NCBI RefSeq assembly: GCF_052114085.1
Contig: NZ_JBFREB010000001.1
Span: 2,666,001 to 2,730,000 of the forward strand
DNA from: Leifsonia sp052114085
GTDB taxonomy: Bacteria; Actinomycetota; Actinomycetes; Actinomycetales; Microbacteriaceae
Direction of reading: 5' to 3'
Length of the DNA: 64,000 nucleotides
In this document: in pieces, positions 7,601 to 14,429 of the stretch
Numbering within the stretch: position 1 is the first letter of the stretch
Layout: each line of letters starts with the position of its first letter
The notes under the pieces: generated by a model
Databases searched by the model: none
What the model was told of the DNA's origin: nothing
What the model saw: only the letters and a program-made list of their open reading frames with translations
Position numbers and translations under genes: made by a program

Positions 7601-9146
7601 CGAACTGGCGACGGCCTACGACTTGGGGCTGCTCCGGCAGCGGACCGACGCCGAACTCCTGCTCGGGGTGTCCGACATCCCGGACCGGCAGGAGCAACGA
7701 CCGGTCTACTTCCAGCCGGACGTGGACGGCAACATCGCCGTCTACGGCACCGGCGGCTCGGGCAAGTCGACCGTGCTCCGCACGCTGGCGTCGGCCGCCG
7801 CGATCACACCCCGCGGCGGTCCCGTGCACGTCTACGGGCTCGACTTCGGGGCGGGCAGCCTGCGGATGCTGGAGAAGCTGCCGCACGTCGGCTCGGTCAT
7901 CCCCGGCGACGACCCGGAGCGCATCATCCGGCTGTTCCGGATGCTCAAGGAGACACTGGAGGACCGCGGCCCGCGCTTCGCCGAGGCGAACGCCTCCAAC
8001 ATCACCGAGTACCGGTCGCTGACCGGCCGGACGGACGAGCCGCGCATCCTGCTGCTGGTGGACGGGTTCCCCGGCTTCCGCGAGGACTTCGAGATCCCGG
8101 CAGGACGGTCCCAGTGGTACGACGTCTTCCGCGACCTGCTCGCCGACGGCCGGCGCCTCGGGATGCACGTCGCGCTCACCGGGGACCGCGCGGGGGCCGT
8201 GCCGACCGCGATCAACTCACTGGTGCAACGGCGGGTGGTGCTCCGGCTGGCGGAGGACGGCTACGGGATGCTCGACGTGCCCAGCGACATCCTCTCGCCC
8301 GCCTCCCCTCCCGGACGCGCCATCGTCGACGGGTACGAGACGCAGGTGGCCGTGCTCGGCGGCTCGCGCGCCGTCGCCGACCAGTCGGAGGCCGTGCGCC
8401 GGCTCGCCGGGGCCATGGAGCGTGCGGGCATCCCGCACGCGCCGGTCGTCGGGTCGATGCCGAAGGAGCTGGCCCCGGAGTCGGTGCCCGACAGCGTCGG
8501 CGGCCTCCCGGTGCTGGGCATCGGAGACCTCGATCTGGGGCCGCTCGGCTTCGAACCGTCCGGCACGCTGCTCATCGCTGGGCCGCCCGCGAGCGGGCGC
8601 ACCACCGCCCTCGCCGCGGTCGCGGACGCCGTCGCGCGTTTCGACACCGAGACGCGCCTCTACTACCTGGGAAGCGCGCGCTCTGCACTGTCCGCCTCGG
8701 GCCTCTGGACGGACCGGGCGCTCACTCCCGCGGACGCCGCCGAGCTGGCGAAAGACCTGGTGGCCGCCGTCGCCGACCCGGACACCGAGGGCCGGATCGC
8801 GGTGTTCGTCGAGAGCATCGGCGACTTCCTGCAGACCCCGGCGGACTCCGCCATCGTGGAGCTCGCCCGCGCCATCCGGCGGAGCGACCACCTGCTCGTC
8901 GCCGAGGCGGAGACGAGCGCGTGGGGCAGCTCCTGGCCGCTGCTCGGCGAGGTGAAGAACGGCCGCCGCGGGCTGCTTCTGCAGCCGGACTCCATCGAGG
9001 GCGACCTGCTGCTCAAGACGCCGCTGCCCCGGCTCAACCGGTCCGAGTTCCCTCCGGGGCGCGGGGTGTTCATCCAGAGGGGCAGCTTCACGAGGGTGCA
9101 GGTGCCCCTGGTGGATGCGTCCCTCCCGGCGCGCGTGCGGGTCTGA
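4632..9146 (+). CDS. eccC: Type VII secretion FHA/FtsK-SpoIIIE ATPase, EssC/EccC type (1504 aa)
   Basis: This is the membrane motor of WXG100-protein export. In order it has a ubiquitin/FHA-like N-terminal domain (residues ~1-90), an FHA domain (~105-190) with VLGRDESCDIVL, SKRH and NG motifs, two membrane segments (~240-282), and three FtsK/SpoIIIE ATPase modules. Module 1 is intact, with Walker A GTTGAGKS (715-722) and Walker B VLVIDEFAAL. Module 2 has GTGGSGKS (1039-1046) but a Walker B of LLLVDGF. Module 3 is degenerate, with GPPASGRTT (1317-1325) carrying Arg at the lysine position. The layout resembles EssC of Gram-positive type VIIb systems rather than mycobacterial EccCa/EccCb. The GTG start at 4632 is favoured over an upstream ATG at 4518 because the -10 box TATGGT lies six bases before it and the extra residues look untranslated. 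Confidence 0.92.
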   Translation: MRLKLTLARPSGSSDDIVVTADAAASISEVAATIARIDPRRTGPVAAPGALTLRAQLPGQADPLILPPDAPVGEAWIGSGATVALADAGLHYAPPELGDVPVVATLRVLNGTQTGTEFPLRAGSTVLGRDESCDIVLEDPLVSKRHVRFEAGDGVEVVDLGSANGVVVDGGLVTRFTVRRTETLLLGDTEVELEVRAASELPAATPTAGPVFFNRSPRVERRYAGQVFQAPEVPGEKDDPPFPLLAMITPLLLGGAMFALTRQPTTLLFVLLSPVMLIGNYISGRTRGKRKLKKQIAAFEQRLEALSTKLEQERRTEVELRRAETPTTADALSEAVRRGPLLWTRRPEHWSFLNLQLGRGTMRSRNTVQAVDRAELIVEFQERLDAVVAANERVDDVPVLDNLYESGALGIAGPADLIAGSVNSVLVQLTSLHSPAELAVAALVSPRWSRELSWLKWMPHTSSPHSPLPGSHLADSASSAAGVLSALEGLIEERLADARRGPQRRGAMEQERAALERGADVGRSQTTDGTPSPVPAVVVVISDDVAVDRARLVQLAEAAADAGVFPVWISDDVAALPAVCRTFLQHTDQPHRARAGFVRLGETVDDVVTEPVSAATALDYAKRMAPVIDAGALVADASDLPRSISLVTLLGHELAESSSAVVDRWRQNASIHDRSSSDRPARRRPGTLRATIGSAGVDAMHLDLRTQGPHALVGGTTGAGKSEFLQAWVLGMAAEYSPDRVTFLFVDYKGGSAFADCVSLPHCVGLVTDLSPHLVRRALTSLRAELHHREHLLNRKKAKDLLELEKRGDPDSPPALVLVIDEFAALVGEVPEFVDGVVDIAQRGRSLGIHLIMATQRPAGVIKDNLRANTNLRIALRMADESDSQDVVGVPDAGHFDPGIPGRGLAKTGPGRLVRFQSAYGGGWTTREPERAGVEVSELRFGGEVRWEEERPAEEPERDLGPTDQQRLVASIVRAQAAAHIPAPRRPWLDELATAYDLGLLRQRTDAELLLGVSDIPDRQEQRPVYFQPDVDGNIAVYGTGGSGKSTVLRTLASAAAITPRGGPVHVYGLDFGAGSLRMLEKLPHVGSVIPGDDPERIIRLFRMLKETLEDRGPRFAEANASNITEYRSLTGRTDEPRILLLVDGFPGFREDFEIPAGRSQWYDVFRDLLADGRRLGMHVALTGDRAGAVPTAINSLVQRRVVLRLAEDGYGMLDVPSDILSPASPPGRAIVDGYETQVAVLGGSRAVADQSEAVRRLAGAMERAGIPHAPVVGSMPKELAPESVPDSVGGLPVLGIGDLDLGPLGFEPSGTLLIAGPPASGRTTALAAVADAVARFDTETRLYYLGSARSALSASGLWTDRALTPADAAELAKDLVAAVADPDTEGRIAVFVESIGDFLQTPADSAIVELARAIRRSDHLLVAEAETSAWGSSWPLLGEVKNGRRGLLLQPDSIEGDLLLKTPLPRLNRSEFPPGRGVFIQRGSFTRVQVPLVDASLPARVRV

Positions 9147-9151
9147 AGCGA

Positions 9152-9185
9152 TCGAAGGAGAAGTGCGCCGGAATCTCCTTCGATG
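9152..9185 (+). terminator. Hairpin after the type VII ATPase gene
   Basis: A perfect 11-bp inverted repeat, ATCGAAGGAGA and its complement, encloses a 12-base loop just after the stop codon. There is no U-tract, as is common for actinobacterial terminators. Confidence 0.6.
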
Positions 9186-9281
9186 AGCAGTGCGGCAGGA
9201 GAATCGGACGGCTGGTGGCCGAATCTCCGACGCCGGCCGAGGGGGTTGGTGAGGGCCGAGGAGGCTGGTGAGGGGCGGGCG

Positions 9282-9779
9282 CTACTCCTCGTCGTCCCGC
9301 TCCCAGGGCCAGCGCGGCCGTCCGCGCTGGCGGAAGCGGCCGACCAGCACGAGCTGGTAGATCAGCGTGACGGCGAACGCGGCGAGGCCCGCCGTGATCG
9401 CCGGCCAGCCGACCAGCTGCGACAGGGCGAAAAGGAAGTAGTGCAGGGGGTCGCCGGGGTCCCCGATCGCGCCGGCGATGCCTCCGGCGGCGATGAAGAC
9501 CGCGTAGCAGGCGACTCCGACGCCGAACGCGACACCCGGAGAGACACGCTGCCGGTCGCCGGGGACACGCGTTCCGAGCACGATCAGGAACACCAGGAGC
9601 ATCAGCGCAGCCGCGATCACCATCGTCGGCCCGACCAGGGGACCGACCTGCGGATCGTTGACGACGTCACTGTCGGTCGCCAGCGAGATCAGCCCGAAGG
9701 CGCCCACGACGAGCGCGAGGTAGAGCATCGTCGCGAAGAACGCGACGACGGTGGCGTAGGCGCGCTCGTCACGCATCAC
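9282..9779 (-). CDS. Small multi-pass membrane protein (165 aa, unknown function)
   Basis: I do not recognise this family. It begins MMRDERAYATVVAFFATMLY and shows four hydrophobic segments (residues ~8-32, ~47-68, ~85-108, ~118-150) before a charged tail rich in Arg, Trp and Asp/Glu. It lies 11 bases after the stop of the upstream membrane protein gene on the same strand and is probably co-transcribed with it. It separates the type VII locus from the pilus cluster. Nothing in the sequence links it to either system. Confidence 0.75.
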   Translation of the reverse strand: MMRDERAYATVVAFFATMLYLALVVGAFGLISLATDSDVVNDPQVGPLVGPTMVIAAALMLLVFLIVLGTRVPGDRQRVSPGVAFGVGVACYAVFIAAGGIAGAIGDPGDPLHYFLFALSQLVGWPAITAGLAAFAVTLIYQLVLVGRFRQRGRPRWPWERDDEE

Positions 9780-9790
9780 TCACCCGCCGG

Positions 9791-10948
9791 TCAGTATCCC
9801 TGCTGCGTGTACGCCGAGGCGGCCTGGTTCTGGGCGTCGGCGACCTGCTGCTCGTAGTCGGCCTGAACCTCGGCGTTGCGCGCCTTCAGCTTGCGGCCGC
9901 GAGCTGCCAGCCACGCGCCGGTCCAGATCGAGATCTCCCGGGCGATGACGCCGGCGAGCACGGCGAACGGGTTCACCCACGCGCTGCGGAGCAGGATGGC
10001 GAACTCGTTCGACGTGCGGGTCCAGTACTGCGCGTCGATGAGGTTGGCGCCGATATACACGAGGTACACGAAGATCGCGACGAACAGGCCGCCGAGGATG
10101 TACGCCCACCAGCGCGACCGGTTGAGGATCTGGATGAGCACGACCATCCCGATGAAGAACGCTAGGACGGGCGCCCAGCCCCGGAGGCCGAACGCCACGC
10201 CACCGGTGAAGAACTCCAGCAGCGCCGGCAGGAACTCGTCGCTCGGTGTCAGCAGAGAGCCGACGATGAGCACGGCCGCAGCCCAGAGCACGGCGAACGC
10301 GACGGTACCGACGAGCGCGATGAGGATGCCGACGCCGCGGTTGCTCTTCTTCTTCGGCGGCTCGGGGCGCTGCAGGTAGATCGGGGTGACCGGCTGCGGG
10401 GCTGCCGCGGCGGCGCCGGCCACGACTCCCGTCGCACCGGCCGCGGTGGCCTCGCCCGCGGGAGCGGTCGCGTAGGCGGTGGTCGGGGCTTCGCCTGTCT
10501 GACGCAGGTTCGCGGCCTCGGCCGCGACGATGACGGGGGTGGCCGACTCGGCGGCCGACGCGGTGTCGACGGACGCGGAACCGGCGGCGGCTGCGCCCGG
10601 CGGCGTGCTGTTGCGTGCGACCGCGGCGGCGACGTCGTCATCGGTCGCGACGACGGGCTCCGGCTCGGCGATGGCGGAGGGACGCTGGGGCTCGGCGGGA
10701 ACGGCAGCGGGAACGGCGGCCGGTGTCGCGCCTTCGTCGGCTGCCCCGTCGGCTGCCTCGTCGGCGGGCCGGTTGATGTGGCCGCGAGCAGAGACCGGCT
10801 CCGAGGGCGGCTCCACCACCTGCTGATCGGTGTCCTGCGGCTCTGCTGCGGCCGACTCCGCCGGGGCGGTCGCGGGGGCGACCTGGTCGGTGTCCGGCGC
10901 GGGCTCGTAGGTCGCGCGTTTCTGCGCAGACTCGGGCGTGTCGCTCAT
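9791..10948 (-). CDS. Membrane protein with long Ala/Pro-rich N-terminal tail (385 aa)
   Basis: The first ~195 residues are low-complexity, rich in Ala, Pro, Glu and Thr, and probably disordered in the cytoplasm. A basic stretch (PPKKKSNRG) precedes about four or five hydrophobic segments between residues ~205 and ~355. The tail is helical and Gln/Ala-rich, ending AYTQQGY. The start MSDTPESAQK was chosen over a longer frame because GGAGGAGCCAGG gives a strong ribosome binding site there. It has its own promoter after pilO. No enzymatic motif is visible and the family is unknown to me. Confidence 0.78.
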   Translation of the reverse strand: MSDTPESAQKRATYEPAPDTDQVAPATAPAESAAAEPQDTDQQVVEPPSEPVSARGHINRPADEAADGAADEGATPAAVPAAVPAEPQRPSAIAEPEPVVATDDDVAAAVARNSTPPGAAAAGSASVDTASAAESATPVIVAAEAANLRQTGEAPTTAYATAPAGEATAAGATGVVAGAAAAAPQPVTPIYLQRPEPPKKKSNRGVGILIALVGTVAFAVLWAAAVLIVGSLLTPSDEFLPALLEFFTGGVAFGLRGWAPVLAFFIGMVVLIQILNRSRWWAYILGGLFVAIFVYLVYIGANLIDAQYWTRTSNEFAILLRSAWVNPFAVLAGVIAREISIWTGAWLAARGRKLKARNAEVQADYEQQVADAQNQAASAYTQQGY

Positions 10949-10986
10949 CCTGGCTCCTCCAGGGGCCCGGCGGGCCCGTTGCGCCC

Positions 10987-11015
10987 ACTGTAGCAACGGG
11001 TCCGGCCGTGTCCAG
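10987..11015 (-). promoter_or_regulatory. Predicted promoter of the two membrane protein genes
   Basis: On the minus strand CTGGAC (11010-11015) and TACAGT (10987-10992) are 17 bases apart. They sit in the 89-base gap between the pilO stop and the ribosome binding site of the next gene, so that gene pair can be transcribed separately from the pilus operon. Confidence 0.55.
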
Positions 11016-11037
11016 GGAGGCGGGACCGGGGGTGGTG

Positions 11038-11760
11038 CTACTTCGCGGTGTTCACCTCCGAGGCCTTGTTGAGCACGTAGATGTATCCGCTGACCTTGCC
11101 GTCGAGCCCGACACCAGCGGACGCATTGTCGATGGTGAGGCCGTTGACGAGAAAGAGTCGCACACCCGTCTGCGCGGAGTGGACGAAGGCGACGATCTGG
11201 TCCACGGTTCCGCGCACCGTGACGCTGACAGGAACCAACGTGAAGTTGCTCGACGTGATGAGCGGGGAGTTCAGCGGCGGGGCCCCGACCACCTTCACGG
11301 GCGCCGGAGGGGGTGTCGGCGAGCTCGAGGGCGAAGGCGTCGGAGTGGAGGTCGCGGCGGGCGACGAGCCGGAGGCCGCTCCAGGGGCTGGGGCAGCCGC
11401 AGGCGCGACGGGTGTCGTGTAGGCCTGCCCGTCACTGGTCGTGACAGACACGATCGTCACCCCGTTTGCTGCGGCCATCGAGTTGATCTCATCGCCGAAG
11501 GCCGGCCACTCCTCGAGGGTCGGAACGGAGGTCTTGAGCGACGTCAGCTTTTTCTTCAGCGTCGCCAGGTTCTCGCTGTCCTTCTTCATCTTCGCCAGAA
11601 CCGTCTGCTTGACGGCGTTGCCGCTCTGCACTTGAGCGGTCTGGGCGCCCGCTGCCGATGCCTGGTCGAGCTGCGGCTGAATGCCCACGATCCAGCCCAG
11701 CGTGGCGATGACGGCCATCACCAGCACCGAGCCGATGATCCACAATCTGGTCTTGTCCAT
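11038..11760 (-). CDS. pilO: Type IV pilus inner-membrane platform protein PilO-like (240 aa)
   Basis: A bitopic membrane protein with a short cytoplasmic N-terminus, one membrane helix (residues ~6-28), a coiled coil (~40-85) and an extracytoplasmic ferredoxin-like domain (~160-235, with SVTVRGTVDQIVAFVHSA). The fold and gene order after pilM and pilN identify PilO, which with PilN links the cytoplasmic PilM ring to the pilus base. Unusual is a Pro/Ser/Thr/Ala-rich linker (~110-155) between coiled coil and domain, perhaps spanning the cell wall. One base separates it from the pilN stop. It is the last gene of the pilus operon. Confidence 0.85.
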   Translation of the reverse strand: MDKTRLWIIGSVLVMAVIATLGWIVGIQPQLDQASAAGAQTAQVQSGNAVKQTVLAKMKKDSENLATLKKKLTSLKTSVPTLEEWPAFGDEINSMAAANGVTIVSVTTSDGQAYTTPVAPAAAPAPGAASGSSPAATSTPTPSPSSSPTPPPAPVKVVGAPPLNSPLITSSNFTLVPVSVTVRGTVDQIVAFVHSAQTGVRLFLVNGLTIDNASAGVGLDGKVSGYIYVLNKASEVNTAK

Positions 11761-11761
11761 G

Positions 11762-12505
11762 TCACTGGCCCTTCGTCTGGAAGCGCTTCGTGTACAGCGA
11801 CTCGCTCAGGTGGATGGTCACGGTCGACGTGTAGACACCCGTCGCGTCGAGGTTGACCGTGCCCGGCACCGCGTCGACGACACCGTCCACCTTCAGCAGA
11901 CCGCGTACCCAGGTGGGAACGTCGGGGAACGTTGCGCTCACGGCCTGGAACGTCACCGTCGCGATGCGCGGGCCCTGCAACGGGTCGGTGGACTGCTGAT
12001 AATTCGCGATCGGAGTTGCGGAGTCGATGGTCATCTTCTTGAAGAGCATGGTCTTCGGCTCTGCCTTGCCGACTTCCGTGAGGAATTTCTGCCAGTCCAC
12101 CTCCGTCGAAGCGCCGACCTGCTGCGCCGCGACAGCGATGTCGACCTGGTTCTGGACGTTCCGCACCTCGAGATACTTCTGCTGCTCGGCGAGCAGCTCA
12201 TTGGCCTTGGCCTGTGCCGTCAGGAGCTGCGTCTGCGCTACGACGTCGTACCCGAACGCCGCACCGCTCGCGACGATCACGAACAGGAACACCGCGAGAA
12301 CGCCCCACGTGAATCCGCGTCGCGTGCGCGCGTTCCGGCGTGACGAGCGCACCTCGGGTGGTAGCAGGTCGACACGCGGATCACCGCCGATGCGCAGGTC
12401 ACCGACGTCATGCGGCGGAGGCGCGACGGGCGCCTTCTTCTTCTTCGACGGTTTCGCGTCCGGAGTCTCCGGTGGGTCGGACGGACGACGGATGCTGATG
12501 CTCAT
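11762..12505 (-). CDS. pilN: Type IV pilus assembly protein PilN-like (247 aa)
   Basis: A cytoplasmic N-terminal tail of about 75 residues contains a Lys-rich run and the segment DPRVDLLPPEVRSSRR, which corresponds to the conserved PilM-binding INLLP-like motif of PilN. One membrane helix follows (~83-107), then a coiled coil and an extracytoplasmic ferredoxin-like domain. It overlaps pilM by four bases (ATGA). PilN bridges the PilM ring and PilO. The long tail before the LLP motif is longer than in typical PilN proteins. Confidence 0.85.
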   Translation of the reverse strand: MSISIRRPSDPPETPDAKPSKKKKAPVAPPPHDVGDLRIGGDPRVDLLPPEVRSSRRNARTRRGFTWGVLAVFLFVIVASGAAFGYDVVAQTQLLTAQAKANELLAEQQKYLEVRNVQNQVDIAVAAQQVGASTEVDWQKFLTEVGKAEPKTMLFKKMTIDSATPIANYQQSTDPLQGPRIATVTFQAVSATFPDVPTWVRGLLKVDGVVDAVPGTVNLDATGVYTSTVTIHLSESLYTKRFQTKGQ

Positions 12506-13551
12506 GCTGCGCTCCCCAGGGCGAGGCCGAGCGCTGCGGACAGCCCCGACCGGTTCTGCCGCAGCTGCGTCGCGTCCAGGTGACGCGACAGTGTGACGGC
12601 GTGGAAGGGGTCCCCCGGTGCGACGGGGATCCGGGTCATCTCGCTGAGGGCCTCGGCCATGCCGGGGAGCTGCGAGCCGCCGCCGGTGAGCAGGATGCTC
12701 TCGACGGGCGTCGTGGGGCGAGTGTTGACGAAGTAGCTGACCGTGTTGCGGAGGCTGTTGAGCAGCTCGCCGGTGATGCGGTAGACGATCTCGACCGCCT
12801 GCTGCTCCTGTTCCGAGTTCACCTGCTTCGCGAGCCCCGTTACGGCCTTGATCCGTTCCGCCTCCCCTGCCGAGACCTCGAGGCCCGACCGCAGGGCCTG
12901 GGTGAGTTCGGCCCCGCCCGCCGGGATGATGCGGACGAACTGGGGGACGCCGTCGGTCGCCACGACGACACTGGTCGTGTTCGCGCCGATGTCGACCAGG
13001 GCGACCGTGCCCCGGATGCCCGCCCGGGTGATCATGGCGCGGGTCAGGGCGAAGGGCAGCAGGTCGACGTCGACCGGCGTCAGGCCCGCGAGCTGGACGG
13101 CCTTGACGTTCCCGAGCACCGCCTCCTTGACCGCCGCGATCAGGAGGCCGTTGACGACCGGCCCGGTCTCCAGCATGCCCTCGGAGATCGGGTAGAAGTC
13201 GAGCAGCGCGTCGGCGACCGGGACAGGGAGCATGTCCTGCACCAGGAAGGGGAGGCTCTCGCGGATGCGCGTCTGCGACATGCGCGGAACGGTCAGGTCG
13301 CGGGCCAGCACACGCTGGTTGCCCATCCCGAGCACCACTTTCTTGCTCTTGAACCCGCCCTGCTGCCACAGCTGCCGGAGGCCGGCCGCAATGGTGTTGG
13401 GTTCGAGGACCTCGCCGCGCGAGGCGGCTCCCTCCGGGATGGGGACCGCGGCGTGCCGCAGCAGCGTGGGTTTCGGCTTGCCGGGGTCGGCGAGCTCCAC
13501 CGCACGAATGGTCGTGCTTCCGATGTCGATACCGACGATGCTGGTGGCCAT
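12502..13551 (-). CDS. pilM: Type IV pilus actin-like protein PilM (349 aa)
   Basis: An FtsA/actin-fold ATPase that forms a cytoplasmic ring at the pilus base and couples the motors to PilN/PilO. It opens with SIVGIDIGSTTIRAVEL (phosphate 1 motif). VALVDIGANTTSVVV (phosphate 2) and LLTGGGSQLPGM (adenosine motif) follow at the expected spacing. The start at 13551 has an AAGGAGG ribosome binding site. Length is typical. Confidence 0.92.
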   Translation of the reverse strand: MATSIVGIDIGSTTIRAVELADPGKPKPTLLRHAAVPIPEGAASRGEVLEPNTIAAGLRQLWQQGGFKSKKVVLGMGNQRVLARDLTVPRMSQTRIRESLPFLVQDMLPVPVADALLDFYPISEGMLETGPVVNGLLIAAVKEAVLGNVKAVQLAGLTPVDVDLLPFALTRAMITRAGIRGTVALVDIGANTTSVVVATDGVPQFVRIIPAGGAELTQALRSGLEVSAGEAERIKAVTGLAKQVNSEQEQQAVEIVYRITGELLNSLRNTVSYFVNTRPTTPVESILLTGGGSQLPGMAEALSEMTRIPVAPGDPFHAVTLSRHLDATQLRQNRSGLSAALGLALGSAA

Positions 13552-13583
13552 CCGATCCTCCTTCTGTCTTGTGTGTCTGTTGT

Positions 13584-14429
13584 CTAAGCGAGTCCGAGCA
13601 GGGCCAGGTAGGCGCTGCCGATCGTGGGTCCTGCGAGGATGCCGAGCCAGGCGCCAGCGAGCATCCACGGTCCGAACGGGATGCCGCTGCCGCGGCCGGC
13701 GCGGCGCGTGACGACAAGAACCAGGGCGAAGAGGCCGCCGAGCAGGAACGCGGCGAAAGCTCCGACGACGAGCGGCGCCCAGCCGAGATACCCCAGGAAG
13801 AGGCCGAGGGCGCCCGCGAGCTTGACGTCGCCGAAGCCCATCCCACCCGGGTACACGAGCGCGAGGATGAGATAGAAGACGTAGAGCGCCGCCGCCCCGA
13901 TCACTGCTCGCAGCAGCGCCATCGGGTCGCCCGCAACCAGAGCGGCCGCTCCGAGCAGCACCAGCCCGACCACGTAGGAGGGCAGCACGATCGTGTTCGG
14001 CAGGCGATGCGTGTCCAGGTCGATCAGCGCGAGCGCGATGGTGATCGCGGTCAGGTACAGGAAGGCGACGAGCGTGAGGAGACCGGCGACGACCGCTCCG
14101 GTCCCACCAGCTGCGGGCGCCTGCGGTCCCGCCCAGAACCACCACGCGACGAGTGCGAACGCGCCCGCTGTGGCAGCTTCGACCAGCGGGTAGCGGATCG
14201 AGATCGCACTGCGGCATGTCCGGCACCGGCCGCGGAGCGCGAGCCAGGACACGACGGGGATGTTGTCGTACGGCTTGATCTCGGTGCCGCAGCTGCCGCA
14301 GGCGCTCGGCGGGGACACGATGGAGCGTCCGGCCGGCACGCGGTAGACGACCACATTGAGGAACGAGCCGATCAGCGCGCCGAACACGCCGGCACACACG
14401 ACCGCGAAGGCGAAGAAGGCGGGAGTCAT
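13584..14429 (-). CDS. pilD: Prepilin leader peptidase/N-methyltransferase (281 aa)
   Basis: An aspartic membrane peptidase that cleaves the leader of the pilins encoded upstream and methylates the new N-terminus. A cytoplasmic zinc-binding loop carries two CxxC pairs (ACGSCGTE and RCRTCRS, residues ~43-72). The two catalytic aspartates lie in ALIDLDTHRLP and in GFGDVKL. About eight membrane segments are visible. It overlaps the minor pilin-like gene by four bases (ATGA). Confidence 0.93.
   Translation of the reverse strand: MTPAFFAFAVVCAGVFGALIGSFLNVVVYRVPAGRSIVSPPSACGSCGTEIKPYDNIPVVSWLALRGRCRTCRSAISIRYPLVEAATAGAFALVAWWFWAGPQAPAAGGTGAVVAGLLTLVAFLYLTAITIALALIDLDTHRLPNTIVLPSYVVGLVLLGAAALVAGDPMALLRAVIGAAALYVFYLILALVYPGGMGFGDVKLAGALGLFLGYLGWAPLVVGAFAAFLLGGLFALVLVVTRRAGRGSGIPFGPWMLAGAWLGILAGPTIGSAYLALLGLA

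Noticed and set aside
6015..8168. 717-residue minus-strand frame inside the type VII ATPase gene
   Set aside because: It is antisense to a clearly conserved protein and its translation shows no domain pattern.
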